In this document: positions 1 to 9,903 of the stretch, piece after piece | Position numbering within the stretch: the first letter of the stretch is position 1 | Layout of the letters: the number at the start of each line of letters is the position of its first letter | NCBI RefSeq assembly: GCF_030161375.1 | Contig: NZ_BSSQ01000014.1 | Span: 281,095-345,094 of the forward strand | DNA: 64,000 nt | Source of the DNA: Paenibacillus glycanilyticus | Lineage (GTDB): Bacteria; Bacillota; Bacilli; Paenibacillales; Paenibacillaceae | Direction: 5' to 3' | Notes under the pieces: generated by a model | Database searches by the model: none | Told to the model about the DNA's origin: nothing | What the model saw: the letters and a program-made list of their open reading frames with translations, nothing else | Translations under genes and position numbers: made by a program

Positions 1-589
1 CCGCATGGACGGCGCCGATGCCCGTGACCTCGAGCAGCCAGTGAACATGCTGGCTGCTCTCGAGATAGCGGCGGTAATCGAAGCCGCCGCTATTGGATGC
101 GCCCGCCGGCAGCGATAGCTCGCCGGCGAGGCGCACTTTGTCGCCGCGATGCCACGCGGCGGCGATGTCCCGGTGCGGCTGCTCAGCAAGCCGCACCTGC
201 ACGAGCAGGCGCTCGCGGACCTTGCGCGGCGCCGCTTCGCCACCTACGCGGACGGCATCGGCCGTCACGCGGAACATCGCGCGGTCGCCGTCGATCTCGA
301 CCGCGGACACAATCGTGCCCGTCGCTTCCGCTTCATACGAAGCGCCCGGCAAATCCAGCGCCGTCACATGGCGGGTATCCGCCCATAACCGCTGGCCGGC
401 TGCCAATGCGCAGCCGATTAAGCAGACAATGGCAAGCGTCCTAGACGACTGATTGATCCGTACAAGCGCAAACAGCAGCATCGCTACGGCGCCTAAAGCC
501 AAAAGAACGCCTCCAAAGTCAAGCTCCGCAGCAAAGCTGCTCCCCGCAATCCAGCATACGGCAAACCAGACTAACGGCCGTTTATTCAC
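1..589 (-). CDS. comEC: ComEC DNA-uptake channel, N-terminal part (runs off left edge)
   Basis: ComEC is the polytopic membrane channel that carries single-stranded transforming DNA across the cytoplasmic membrane. The first 196 residues are visible. A GTG start at 589 follows an AAGGGG ribosome-binding site. Three hydrophobic segments lie at about residues 4-22, 26-43 and 50-63. A soluble DUF4131-like stretch follows and includes the ComEC signature GGFDYRRYLESS near residue 175. The remaining Competence and metallo-beta-lactamase-like domains lie outside the window. It is the last gene of the comEA-metY-comEB-comEC strip, but a strong terminator separates it from comEB, so it may rely on read-through or its own promoter. 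The local sequence is noticeably GC-rich. Identity is secure from the signature and the synteny. Confidence 0.9.
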   Translation of the reverse strand, partial: MNKRPLVWFAVCWIAGSSFAAELDFGGVLLALGAVAMLLFALVRINQSSRTLAIVCLIGCALAAGQRLWADTRHVTALDLPGASYEAEATGTIVSAVEIDGDRAMFRVTADAVRVGGEAAPRKVRERLLVQVRLAEQPHRDIAAAWHRGDKVRLAGELSLPAGASNSGGFDYRRYLESSQHVHWLLEVTGIGAVHA

Positions 590-680
590 AGCGACCCCTT
601 CTTTCCAATCCAAATGAGAAACCTCTATAGAAGCCGCTCCATGATGTGCGCCCCCGCTTAGAGGGAGGTTTTATGCGGTA

Positions 681-732
681 AATAAAAAAGAACCTCCAGA
701 CGCATCTATATAAGATGCATGCAGAGGTTCTT
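681..732 (-). terminator. Intrinsic terminator after comEB
   Basis: On the minus strand the arms AAGAACCTC and GAGGTTCTT enclose an inner GCATCT/AGATGC stem and are followed directly by a run of T residues. The terminator lies between comEB and comEC, within what is usually one operon. Confidence 0.85.
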
Positions 733-751
733 CCCCATTTGTTCATTCAAG

Positions 752-1285
752 TTACGAAGTGACTTTCATGCTTGCCTGCGGCGGTGGTTCGTAATCGGAC
801 AGGAAGCGGAATACAATCCCTTTCTGGCTCATGAGCAGACTCACTTTATCGCTGTCCTTCGGATATCCCCGGTGGAATACGATCTCCTGCACTCCGCTGT
901 TCGCGAGCATATTCGCGCATGTCCAGCAAGGCTGGTCCGTCACGTATACGGTAGATCCTTCCCGGTCGGCACGATCCGTGAAGAGCAGCAGATTTTGCTC
1001 CGCGTGAATCGTACGGATGCAGCGCTGTTTCTTCACCATCTGCTCCTGGCCGTCATCGCCAAGTTTAGTTTCCCATTCCTCGGCGATCATGCAACCGGCT
1101 TCCGAGCAATCCTGCACGCCCATCGGAGCGCCGTTATAAGCCGTGCCAAGCAGCTTTTTCCCCTGTACGAGCACCGACCCGACATGGCGGCGGGGACAAC
1201 GCGAACGCGTCGACACCATATAAGCGATATCCATGAAATAGGTGTCCCAGTCTTTGCGCGAGGCATCTTGTGATTCTGACATCAT
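752..1285 (-). CDS. comEB: dCMP deaminase family protein ComEB
   Basis: Zinc-dependent deoxycytidylate deaminase family protein of 177 aa, converting dCMP to dUMP. The zinc and catalytic motif HAE is at residues 94-96 and PCWTC is at 119-123; the upstream RSRCPRRHVG segment is typical of dCMP deaminases. The start is the ATG of MMSES at 1285, preceded at good spacing by AAAAGGAG; an upstream in-frame ATG has no such site. In Bacillus subtilis comEB lies directly between comEA and comEC but is dispensable for transformation (family knowledge). Here metY separates it from comEA. A terminator follows it. Confidence 0.93.
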   Translation of the reverse strand: MMSESQDASRKDWDTYFMDIAYMVSTRSRCPRRHVGSVLVQGKKLLGTAYNGAPMGVQDCSEAGCMIAEEWETKLGDDGQEQMVKKQRCIRTIHAEQNLLLFTDRADREGSTVYVTDQPCWTCANMLANSGVQEIVFHRGYPKDSDKVSLLMSQKGIVFRFLSDYEPPPQASMKVTS

Positions 1286-1381
1286 TTCCAGCTCCTTTTC
1301 CGTTTGCCACAGACAGCTCCCGGCGAATGGCGGCACAGCCGCATTCACCGGTTCTGTCTCTCTCTTGTTGTAGGATATATC

Positions 1382-2731
<1,350 letters not shown>

Positions 2732-2836
2732 TCAAAGCAAACGGCTCGATTATGGTAGTCCATTCATTATTCGGCTGTACCTGAAATGGTCCCGGGCTGG
2801 GAATACCTCCCTGCACCTTGTCCCATTTTCTCATAA

Positions 2837-3409
2837 TCACGGCTTTGCTACAATGCCATCTTTTATGCCGGCCAGCAATTTATCGCCAATCCCCTTAACT
2901 CTGAGAAGATCGTCCACCGATCGAAAAAGTCCGTTCTGCTCGCGGTTGGCGATAATCGCCCGTGCCTTTGACGGTCCTATCCCCTTCAACGTATCCAGCT
3001 GCTCGACACTTGCCCGATTGATATCAATCAGGCCTGAACCGGCTTCAACCTCGGACTTGGCTGCTTGCTTGTCTTCCGCCTCCGCTTCCGCTTCCACCTC
3101 CTCAGCCTCCGCTTCCTCTTCCACCTCCTCAGCCTTTGCTTTCTCCGGCCCTTCCGTGTTTACCGCTTCCTCCGCTAACCCCGTTGTCACCGGCTTTTGC
3201 GCCGCCTGCGCATCGGCTTCCTTCACTTCATGCACGTTCAGAGCGCTTTCCACCTCGCGGTTCAACTGCACCCAATCTTCAGGGGGTTTCTCCTTCGGCT
3301 GTGCCAAAGCCGCCATAATTAAGACGGCTGCCGCAGCTATTAACAAAAGAGGAACAATCCAACTGCTACGATTCGAATTTGTTCGACGTCCATTTAAAAA
3401 ACGAGCCAT
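2837..3409 (-). CDS. comEA: ComEA competence DNA receptor, helix-hairpin-helix
   Basis: Membrane-anchored DNA-binding protein that captures transforming DNA at the cell surface and hands it to ComEC. The 190 aa contain a basic N-terminus, one membrane anchor at about residues 17-36, a linker of roughly 90 residues very rich in Glu and Ala, and a C-terminal helix-hairpin-helix pair (IDINRASVEQLDTLKGIG, then LLRVKGIGDKLL). The start is the ATG of MARFL at 3409, eight bases after GAAAGGAG. The usual SLBB domain between anchor and HhH is not evident; the acidic linker seems to take its place and contains an 18-nt DNA repeat. It is divergent from comER, as in Bacillus. Confidence 0.9.
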   Translation of the reverse strand: MARFLNGRRTNSNRSSWIVPLLLIAAAAVLIMAALAQPKEKPPEDWVQLNREVESALNVHEVKEADAQAAQKPVTTGLAEEAVNTEGPEKAKAEEVEEEAEAEEVEAEAEAEDKQAAKSEVEAGSGLIDINRASVEQLDTLKGIGPSKARAIIANREQNGLFRSVDDLLRVKGIGDKLLAGIKDGIVAKP

Positions 3410-3517
3410 AATAGATACTCCTTTCACGATAAAAAGGCGATTTTTAACATTTTCATGTCATATGTGGCAAGTCTTGCGGAATAGGTTAAAAGAGCAAATC
3501 TGTTAGGAGGGCTGAGC

Positions 3518-4357
3518 ATGAATGTCGGATTCATTGGTACGGGAGCAATGGGAAGCCTGCTGATCGAAGCATTCGTAGCATCTGGAGCACTCGACCCGTG
3601 TCAGATCGTTATCAGCAACCGCACGCATGCAAAAGCACAAGCGATTGCCGAGCGATTTCCCGGAATGAGAGCCGAGCGTTCGAATGCAAGCACCGCTAGC
3701 GTCAGCGATCTCTTGTTCTTATGCGTGAAGCCGCATGAATATAAGAAAGTCATTGATGAGCTGCTTCCCGTATTGCGGCCGGAGCAGCTTCTAATATCGA
3801 TCACAAGCCCGGTTCTGATCGGGCATCTGGAAGAGCTGGTTCCGTGCAAAATCGCAAAAGTAATACCAAGCGTCACCAACTTCGTATGGAGCGGCGCGAC
3901 CTTATGCATTTACGGCACGAGAATTGCGGAAGAAGACCGAATCATGCTCGAAGATCTGCTGGCCTTCATTAGCGAGCCCCTTCCGATTGAAGAGCCCTAC
4001 ACAAGGATCGTATCGGATCTCTCCAGTTGCGGACCGGCGTTTTTCGCGTACCTGGTTGAGCAGTTTGTCGATGCCGCCGTTAGCGAGACGGGCATTGCGC
4101 GGGAGGATGCGGTCAAAGTGGCAAGCTCGATGCTGCTCGGGACCGGCCTTCTTCTCACCGAAGGCGGTTTATCTCCGGAAGACGTTCAGCGCAGAGTCGC
4201 GGTTCCCGGCGGAATAACGGCGCAAGCGCTGCAGCTTCTGAATCGCGAGCTTGACGGCACCTTTAACCGGCTGATCCGGACGACACATAAAAAGTTCGAT
4301 GAAGACGTAGCCAAGATAACAGCCGATTTCTACGGCGAAGAGGTGAACGGACAGTAG
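3518..4357 (+). CDS. comER: ComER, ProC-like late competence protein
   Basis: Protein of 279 aa resembling pyrroline-5-carboxylate reductase. The Rossmann glycine motif GFIGTGAMG opens the sequence, and the C-terminal dimerisation domain contains the family block SSCGPAFFAYLVEQFVDAA (around residue 170) and VAVPGGITAQAL. Divergence from comEA is the conserved Bacillus arrangement and favours ComER over a true ProC. Its biochemical role in competence is not settled. The start follows TTAGGAGGGCTGAGC. A terminator hairpin overlaps the stop codon. Confidence 0.88.
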   Translation: MNVGFIGTGAMGSLLIEAFVASGALDPCQIVISNRTHAKAQAIAERFPGMRAERSNASTASVSDLLFLCVKPHEYKKVIDELLPVLRPEQLLISITSPVLIGHLEELVPCKIAKVIPSVTNFVWSGATLCIYGTRIAEEDRIMLEDLLAFISEPLPIEEPYTRIVSDLSSCGPAFFAYLVEQFVDAAVSETGIAREDAVKVASSMLLGTGLLLTEGGLSPEDVQRRVAVPGGITAQALQLLNRELDGTFNRLIRTTHKKFDEDVAKITADFYGEEVNGQ

Positions 4358-4397
4358 CACAATTTGCGCTGCTGGACCGCTCACCTCTTCTTTTTTT
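4337..4397 (+). terminator. Terminator overlapping the comER stop
   Basis: Perfect ten-base arms GAAGAGGTGA (4337-4346) and TCACCTCTTC (4381-4390) surround further internal pairing (CAG-AGC with GCT-CTG) and are followed by seven T residues. The left arm lies inside the last codons of comER. Confidence 0.9.
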
Positions 4398-4407
4398 GCC
4401 GTGCTAT

Positions 4408-6843
4408 TTAGTTCGCAACGATGTTGACGAGCTTGCCCTTAACAACGACCACTTTACGGATCGTTTTGCCTTCTATCAGTTCTTTCACTTTATCCATGTC
4501 TTTGGCGAGGCTTTCCATCTCCGCTTCCGCCGTATCGGCAGCTATGGAGACACGCTCGATAATTTTACCGTTTACTTGAACAACGATTTCGACTTCGTCG
4601 TCAACCGTCAAAGCTTCCTCGTAAGTCGGCCAAGCCGCATAAGTGATCGACTCGGTTCCGCCAAGTTTCTCCCACAATTCTTCCGTGATGTGCGGAGCAA
4701 GCGGAGACAGCATTTGCACGAATTGTTTCATCGCTTCAAGCGGCAGAACGTCCGTCTTGTATGCTTCGTTGACGAAAATCATCAATTGGCTGATCGCCGT
4801 GTTAAAGCGCAAATTCTCGAAGTCGTCCGTAACCTTCTTGATGGTGCGGTGCCAAGTTTGCTTGAACGCTTTAGTTGTTTCGCCGTCGTTTGAGATTTTC
4901 GCGTTAACGTTGCCGTCATCGCCGACAAACAAACGCCATACGCGGCTCAGGAAGCGGTAAGTGCCCTCTACGCCGTTCGTGTTCCATGGCTTAGTCGCTT
5001 CCAGAGGTCCCATGAACATTTCGTACATCCGGAGCGTATCCGCGCCAAATTCGTTCACGATATCGTCCGGGTTAATGACGTTGCCGCGGGATTTGGACAT
5101 TTTCTCGTTGTTCGTACCGAGGATCATCCCTTGGTTAACGAGCTTGTGGAACGGTTCCTTCGTGTTCACAACGCCCAGGTCGTACAATACTTTATGCCAG
5201 AAGCGAGCGTACAGCAAGTGCAGAACAGCGTGCTCCGCGCCGCCGATATACAGGTCAACCGGCAGCCATTCCTTTTGCTTCTCCGGCGAACAGATTTCGT
5301 TCTCGTTCTTTGGATCGATAAAGCGCAGGTAATACCAGCAGCTTCCCGCCCATTGCGGCATTGTGTTTGTCTCGCGGCGCGCTTTCATGCCCGTTTCCGG
5401 ATCAACCGTATTCACCCACTCCGTAACGTTGGCAAGCGGAGATTCACCGGTACCGGATGGCTTGATCGCCTCTACGTCCGGCAATACAAGCGGCAGCTGA
5501 TCAACAGGAACCGGCTTCATGGTGCCGTCTTCCAAGTGCAAGATCGGAATTGGCTCGCCCCAATAACGCTGGCGGCTGAACAGCCAGTCGCGCAGGCGGT
5601 AAGTCACTTTGCCATGGCCTTTGCCGGAACCTTCGAGATGCTCGATCATCGTTTTGATCGCGTCTTCATTGGTCAGACCGTTCAGGAATTCCGAATTTAC
5701 GTGAGGACCGTCGCCCGCATAAGCTTCCTTCGACACGTCGCCGCCTTGAACAACCTCAACGATTGGCAGATCGAATTGCTTCGCAAACTCCCAGTCGCGC
5801 GTATCATGGCCTGGTACCGCCATAATCGCTCCCGTGCCGTAACCGGCAAGCACATAATCGGCAATCCAGATTGGCGTCTTCGCGCCGTTAACCGGGTTGA
5901 TCGCGTAAGCGCCCGTGAATACGCCTGATTTGTCCTTCGCCAGATCAGTACGTTCCAGATCGCTCTTGCGTGCAGCCGCTTCTTTGTAAGCTTCAACCGC
6001 TGCGGCTTGATCAGCTGTCGTAATTTGGCCGACAAGTTCATGCTCAGGTGCCAGCACGCAATAAGTAGCGCCAAACAGCGTATCGGGACGGGTCGTAAAT
6101 ACAACCAGCGAAGCGTCGTGGCCGTCGATTGCAAAAGTGACTTCCGCGCCTGTCGATTTGCCGATCCAGTTGCGCTGCATGTCTTTGATGCTTTCCGACC
6201 AGTCGAGCTCTTCCAGATCCTCGAGCAAGCGTTCTGCATATTCGGTAATTTTCAGCATCCATTGGCGCATTGGCTTGCGGATAACCGGATGGCCGCCGCG
6301 CTCGCTGAGGCCGTCGATGACTTCTTCGTTCGCAAGGACCGTACCGAGTGCCGGGCACCAGTTAACCGGTACTTCCGCTACATAAGCAAGGCCTTTGTTG
6401 TACAGTTGGATAAAGATCCATTGCGTCCATTTATAATAATCCGGATCGGTCGTGCTGAATTCGCGGTCCCAATCGTACGAGAATCCAAGCGATTTGATCT
6501 GACGGCGGAAGTTGTTGATGTTCTCTACCGTAATCTCGCGCGGGTGGCGTCCCGTCTGCAAAGCGTATTGCTCCGCAGGCAGACCAAATGCGTCCCAACC
6601 CATTGGATGAAGGACATTGTAGCCGCGCATCCGTTTGTAACGGGATACGATGTCCGTAGCGGTATAACCTTCCGGGTGACCTACGTGCAGGCCTGCGCCG
6701 GACGGATACGGGAACATATCCAGCGCGTAAAATTTCTCCTTGCCCGGATCTTCCGTTGTTGCGAACGTTTTGTTCTCGTCCCAATATTTCTGCCATTTCG
6801 GCTCTACCGTAAGCGGGTTATAGCCGTGAAATTCCTGACTCAT
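4408..6843 (-). CDS. leuS: Leucyl-tRNA synthetase
   Basis: Class I aminoacyl-tRNA synthetase of 811 aa that charges tRNA-Leu. The HIGH-type motif is HVGH at about residues 53-56, inside [16 protein letters not shown]. The KMSKS motif followed by RGN is near residue 575. Between them lies the CP1 editing domain, including [12 protein letters not shown], which hydrolyses mischarged tRNA. The anticodon-binding domain is C-terminal. The start chosen is the ATG at 6843, eight bases after AGGAGG; another in-frame ATG lies two codons upstream, too close to that site. Expression is controlled by the T-box leader upstream. Confidence 0.98.
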   Translation of the reverse strand: MSQEFHGYNPLTVEPKWQKYWDENKTFATTEDPGKEKFYALDMFPYPSGAGLHVGHPEGYTATDIVSRYKRMRGYNVLHPMGWDAFGLPAEQYALQTGRHPREITVENINNFRRQIKSLGFSYDWDREFSTTDPDYYKWTQWIFIQLYNKGLAYVAEVPVNWCPALGTVLANEEVIDGLSERGGHPVIRKPMRQWMLKITEYAERLLEDLEELDWSESIKDMQRNWIGKSTGAEVTFAIDGHDASLVVFTTRPDTLFGATYCVLAPEHELVGQITTADQAAAVEAYKEAAARKSDLERTDLAKDKSGVFTGAYAINPVNGAKTPIWIADYVLAGYGTGAIMAVPGHDTRDWEFAKQFDLPIVEVVQGGDVSKEAYAGDGPHVNSEFLNGLTNEDAIKTMIEHLEGSGKGHGKVTYRLRDWLFSRQRYWGEPIPILHLEDGTMKPVPVDQLPLVLPDVEAIKPSGTGESPLANVTEWVNTVDPETGMKARRETNTMPQWAGSCWYYLRFIDPKNENEICSPEKQKEWLPVDLYIGGAEHAVLHLLYARFWHKVLYDLGVVNTKEPFHKLVNQGMILGTNNEKMSKSRGNVINPDDIVNEFGADTLRMYEMFMGPLEATKPWNTNGVEGTYRFLSRVWRLFVGDDGNVNAKISNDGETTKAFKQTWHRTIKKVTDDFENLRFNTAISQLMIFVNEAYKTDVLPLEAMKQFVQMLSPLAPHITEELWEKLGGTESITYAAWPTYEEALTVDDEVEIVVQVNGKIIERVSIAADTAEAEMESLAKDMDKVKELIEGKTIRKVVVVKGKLVNIVAN

Positions 6844-6886
6844 GATCATTTCCTCCTAGTAACATGCGCATCGTCTAACCTAACAC

Positions 6887-6929
6887 AAAAAAACTCCCGC
6901 CCCTAGCGTATTATCGCTAGGGACGAGAG
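6887..6929 (-). terminator. T-box attenuator hairpin
   Basis: On the minus strand 15-base arms (6915-6929 and 6894-6908) with a six-base loop are followed by seven T residues. Pairing of the 5' part with the T-box core would form the alternative antiterminator. Confidence 0.93.
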
Positions 6930-7151
6930 ATTATTCCCGTGGTACCACCCTAGTTAACGGCCGGCATGCTTTGCCTTCCGTTCACTCTAAATCCTTAACG
7001 CGGACTATACGCTGCGTTATTCACGCAAAAGCTCCAAGGCGAGATTCATATCGCTGCAGGTCCGGCTTTCACCATTCGCCGGCTCTCTAAGCCTTGCAAT
7101 GCGACATTACTGCTCCTCTTCAACGCCATTAATTATAGAAAAACATGGTTA
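6887..7151 (-). promoter_or_regulatory. T-box leader of leuS (leucine specifier)
   Basis: tRNA-sensing leader RNA. The conserved T-box core reads AGGGTGGTACCACG on the minus strand (around 6937-6951), with the UGGU that pairs with the uncharged tRNA ACCA end. The stem-I region contains AGAGAG and GGTGAAAGCCGG. The specifier triplet is CTC (leucine) at 7043-7041, in the context GAATCTCGCCTTGGAGC. It ends in the terminator at 6887-6929. Uncharged tRNA-Leu would favour the antiterminator and switch leuS on. Confidence 0.93.
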
Positions 7152-7157
7152 ACCCCG

Positions 7158-7186
7158 ATTATAACGCCGTAAGCGCCGTGTGTCAA
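7158..7186 (-). promoter_or_regulatory. Consensus sigma-A promoter of leuS
   Basis: On the minus strand a perfect TTGACA (7186-7181), a 17-base spacer and a perfect TATAAT (7163-7158) predict a start near 7151, just ahead of the T-box. A second TATAAT at 7137-7132 has no matching -35. Confidence 0.85.
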
Positions 7187-7192
7187 GATAGG

Positions 7193-7636
7193 TTAACCGA
7201 TCAAATCAGGGTCATACGTCAGGCAACCGGCAATAATCATGCCAACGCTGCACGAGATCAGCAAGATCAGAATGCCGACCGCGATATTATTTTGCTCAAT
7301 CGCTTTGAAGATGGTCACATGCACGCCTAGCATTTTGCCGAACAGGTAAGTGATCAGCTCCGTTACGTAATAAAGAATGACAAGCGCAACAATCCCGATT
7401 ACGCCCCAGAGCAGCATATCGGACAGCGATACCGAGTTCTCCGAAGCCGCTCGGACTACGATAGCAAGACCGGCCAACCTGCCGCCAAGGGACAATGCCG
7501 CCGACACATTTCCTTTAAAGATAAGAGCAAATTCCTTGTTTTTGGTTGTAAGCTCAAACAACAGCAACCCTACAATCATAATCCCAAAGCCCGTCAAGGC
7601 ATAAACCAGAAAATCCACATACAAATTAGTGTCCAT
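7193..7636 (-). CDS. DUF350 (YjfL-like) small membrane protein
   Basis: 147-aa integral membrane protein with about four hydrophobic segments, the last carrying ILILLISCSVGMIIAGC near the C-terminus. The FGIMIVGLLLFELTTKNKEF and EQNNIAVGILI blocks identify the DUF350/UPF0719 family, represented by E. coli YjfL. No biochemical function is established. It is the last gene of a three-gene unit, 14 bases after the ATP-grasp gene. DUF350 proteins are frequently encoded with glutathionylspermidine-synthase-like enzymes and YgiB/YjfM-type lipoproteins, often near PspA homologues, which suggests a role in membrane stress. Confidence 0.85.
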   Translation of the reverse strand: MDTNLYVDFLVYALTGFGIMIVGLLLFELTTKNKEFALIFKGNVSAALSLGGRLAGLAIVVRAASENSVSLSDMLLWGVIGIVALVILYYVTELITYLFGKMLGVHVTIFKAIEQNNIAVGILILLISCSVGMIIAGCLTYDPDLIG

Positions 7637-7650
7637 CTTATAGTAGCTCC

Positions 7651-8901
7651 CTATCCTAATTTAGTTATGCCAATCGGCAAGAAATAAGATAAATTATCGG
7701 TGATCGGATTGCCGATCCTTATGCCGATCGCGCCGGCTTTTCCTCCAACGAGAAAACTTCCGAACATATAGGAGCCCTGCCGCTCCCCCTTTTCCGTACG
7801 GAACTCCGCTTTCGGCAGCTCCGCGTACTTCTGGTAGACCGGAAGGAAATGGCCGTAAGAATTATGGCTATCTTCCGCCGCAACCGTACCGTCGCCTTCG
7901 AATATGGCGACCGTATCTCCTTCGCGCCCAAATGCGGGCTTCCTTACGTATTTCGTCCGGCTTTCAAGAAAGCGGTCCGGCTCCAGGTAAGTCGGGAGGA
8001 AATGCTCCTCGATCCACCGATGTTCTTCTTCCGTGTAATAAGGACTGGCTTCCTCATGAAGTCCCCATATAATGGCCTGAACGGCCTTGGACTGCAGAAG
8101 GAATGCGGACGGCGGATTGACGAATGCGAGTTTCTTCTGCTCAATAAGCTCAAGAAGCCATAATCCAATTGGATTTCCCGCCTCGTCTTCATCCTCGATC
8201 AAATTCTCAACCGGGAAGGTCTGGCGGTAAAGCACATGAATTGAATTGCCTTCCTCATCAAAAAGTCCTTCATGCCGGATAATCTGAAGCTGATCCAGCG
8301 GTACAAATCTCGACGGAAAAGGAAGAAGACTCCGCAAATAAGCCGCTGTATTCGCATCCTCAATGTTATCTCCGTGCGCGGTAAATACGATATGCGCCGG
8401 TTCGGGGGATTCGCCAAGCCCAAGGTATTCCAGACTTTCGATGACGGCCTTTTCCACTGCCAAGGCAAGTTGCTTCTCGTAACCCCCATTAGGGTTATGC
8501 CGGTCAAAAGCTTCGCAGATCAAGCCGTTAACCAGATGCAGCTCCTTAATAAAAGTAGGCGTATCCGAATTAATTTCCATGCATTTGTACGTCTCACCGG
8601 TGCCGATCAGATCCAATCTGGCGATGACGCTCTCGACCGATAAGCTTCTGATCCTTATGTAAGCCAACGTTTCGCGCGGGAAACCAAGCATCAATAAAGT
8701 CTCGTCGTCCACCGTGCGAAGCAATTGGGCCGTCTTGTAAAAAATATGGCCAATCCGGTTCGTCGATTCGCGAATCTTATGAACCTCTTCTCCCGTCATA
8801 TCGTAAAGGTCATAGAGGGAATACTCTTCGCCGTACAAATCAGCCCAATAACCTTCGATCCCGGAATAGAAAGCGGCTCTTTCCTTTGAATGATCGTTCA
8901 C
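7651..8901 (-). CDS. Glutathionylspermidine synthase-like ATP-grasp protein
   Basis: 416-aa protein of the glutathionylspermidine synthase C-terminal-domain family (YjfC/YgiC-like). Family blocks visible are KCMEINSDTPTF (about residues 106-117), a central glycine-rich segment, SRTKYVRKPAFGREGDTV (about residue 320) and SYMFGSFLVGG near the C-terminus. Members share the pre-ATP-grasp and ATP-grasp fold and are predicted to form an amide bond; the actual substrate here is unknown. The amidase half of bifunctional E. coli Gsp is absent. It starts two bases after the lipoprotein stop, so the two are probably translationally coupled. Confidence 0.85.
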   Translation of the reverse strand: MNDHSKERAAFYSGIEGYWADLYGEEYSLYDLYDMTGEEVHKIRESTNRIGHIFYKTAQLLRTVDDETLLMLGFPRETLAYIRIRSLSVESVIARLDLIGTGETYKCMEINSDTPTFIKELHLVNGLICEAFDRHNPNGGYEKQLALAVEKAVIESLEYLGLGESPEPAHIVFTAHGDNIEDANTAAYLRSLLPFPSRFVPLDQLQIIRHEGLFDEEGNSIHVLYRQTFPVENLIEDEDEAGNPIGLWLLELIEQKKLAFVNPPSAFLLQSKAVQAIIWGLHEEASPYYTEEEHRWIEEHFLPTYLEPDRFLESRTKYVRKPAFGREGDTVAIFEGDGTVAAEDSHNSYGHFLPVYQKYAELPKAEFRTEKGERQGSYMFGSFLVGGKAGAIGIRIGNPITDNLSYFLPIGITKLG

Positions 8902-8903
8902 TT

Positions 8904-9230
8904 CTAGCCTCCGCTGATGGAGCTGCCTTTGCCAAAGCCGGAGCTCGTTTTGCTTGAGATGCTTGATTTATAAGTGGAATAAGAGCTGCTTTTCTGCAGG
9001 GATGAACGGGTTGGGTAATAACTGTTGCCGTAATAATAATGCCGATAGTAAGAAGAACTGGAGTCATCGCAACGATATACGCCGTCCTTGCTGTCCCACT
9101 CCCAGTCTCTACACTGGGCGTCTGTAGGCGCGGCCGTTCGCGGATAAGCCGTCGATTGACCGCATCCCGTCAGCGCCGTAGCCATCGCGACCGCGGACAC
9201 GCCAAGCATTGCTTTCTGAGTTAAATTCAT
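8904..9230 (-). CDS. Small Ser/Tyr-rich lipoprotein
   Basis: 108-aa secreted protein. The N-terminus MNLTQKAMLGVSAVAMATALTGCG is a type II signal peptide with lipobox LTGC, so Cys-23 should be lipidated. The mature part has a short CRDWEWDSKDGVYRCDD block and a low-complexity tail rich in Ser, Tyr, Lys and Gly. The start has a clear GGAGGAAACTAGTCT site. By size, lipobox, tail composition and neighbours it appears to be the counterpart of YjfM/YgiB (DUF1190) in enterobacterial cassettes, although the similarity is in layout more than in sequence. First gene of the three-gene unit. Confidence 0.75.
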   Translation of the reverse strand: MNLTQKAMLGVSAVAMATALTGCGQSTAYPRTAAPTDAQCRDWEWDSKDGVYRCDDSSSSYYRHYYYGNSYYPTRSSLQKSSSYSTYKSSISSKTSSGFGKGSSISGG

Positions 9231-9365
9231 AGACTAGTTTCCTCCAAGCTTCATAGTTCCTATAAAGTTATAACACACTTAAGTGACGTGTAGTGTAAGA
9301 AAAGTTAAAGTTTCCATAAAATGATGGTATGATGATGAAATCATTTTGATTACGGGGTGAGCGAG

Positions 9366-9818
9366 TTGAACAAATTAACTTATTTTATCGATCGTGGATT
9401 TAATGAATATGAGCCGCTTATGGACTATCATTCCGGGAAAGTCGGCATAGACGAAATGTATGCCCGGCAACTCTGCACGTATCTGATCGCCAATGGGATT
9501 CAATACGAATTAACGTCAAATGAGATGCAGGAAAACGAAGAAATGCTAATCGTCAAGCAAATTGGTCCTAACGAGAACTACGGGGATGAAGCCAACTACC
9601 GGGGACGCGGCATATTTATCGAGTTTCGCAAGCCTAACGAACGCGGCCGCAAGTTGACGGAGATCCGGAGCGCTAATCATTACGACGTCATCCGTTATTT
9701 GTTGAAAGATATCGTGGACATTCCGGGTTATGGCCCGATGTTCACGACATCCACTGAAATTGACGAAGACCGCGGCTGTTATGTCGTGTACGTCCGCGGC
9801 ATGAACGAACCGGAGTAA
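9366..9818 (+). CDS. Unrecognised 150-aa cytosolic protein
   Basis: I do not recognise this family. The TTG at 9366 is the chosen start because GGGGTGA lies five bases before it; a GTG at 9357 falls within that site. The protein is acidic, with no signal peptide or membrane segment. Distinct blocks are LTYFIDRGFNEYEPLMDYHSG at the N-terminus, a central IANGIQYELTSNEMQ, and RGRGIFIEFRKPNERGRKL followed by YDVIRYLLKDIVDIPGYGPMF. It stands alone between a divergent lipoprotein operon and a terminator. Confidence 0.7.
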   Translation: MNKLTYFIDRGFNEYEPLMDYHSGKVGIDEMYARQLCTYLIANGIQYELTSNEMQENEEMLIVKQIGPNENYGDEANYRGRGIFIEFRKPNERGRKLTEIRSANHYDVIRYLLKDIVDIPGYGPMFTTSTEIDEDRGCYVVYVRGMNEPE

Positions 9819-9851
9819 GGTTAAGATGCGATAGAGAAATAACCGCACAAG

Positions 9852-9881
9852 AAAAAAAAGCTGCCGGTTGGCAGCTTCTTT
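9852..9881. terminator. Bidirectional terminator
   Basis: Arms AAGCTGCC (9858-9865) and GGCAGCTT (9870-9877) have T-rich tails on both strands: TTCTTTC on plus, eight T residues on minus. It serves the unknown gene at 9366 and the convergent arsB-like gene. Confidence 0.9.
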
Positions 9882-9903
9882 CATTATTATCCGCGTTGTA
9901 CCT

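Noticed and set aside
93-452. Plus-strand frames in the first 450 bases
   Set aside because: They lie opposite comEC, whose GGFDYRRYL signature is intact on the minus strand; no ribosome-binding sites.
3432-3444. AAAA-N5-TTTT, resembling one half of a ComK box between comEA and comER
   Set aside because: The required second AT-box at 8, 18 or 31 bases is not present; chance match in AT-rich DNA is likely.
7132-7137. TATAAT within the leuS leader
   Set aside because: No -35 at correct distance; the upstream TTGACA-N17-TATAAT at 7158-7186 explains the promoter.
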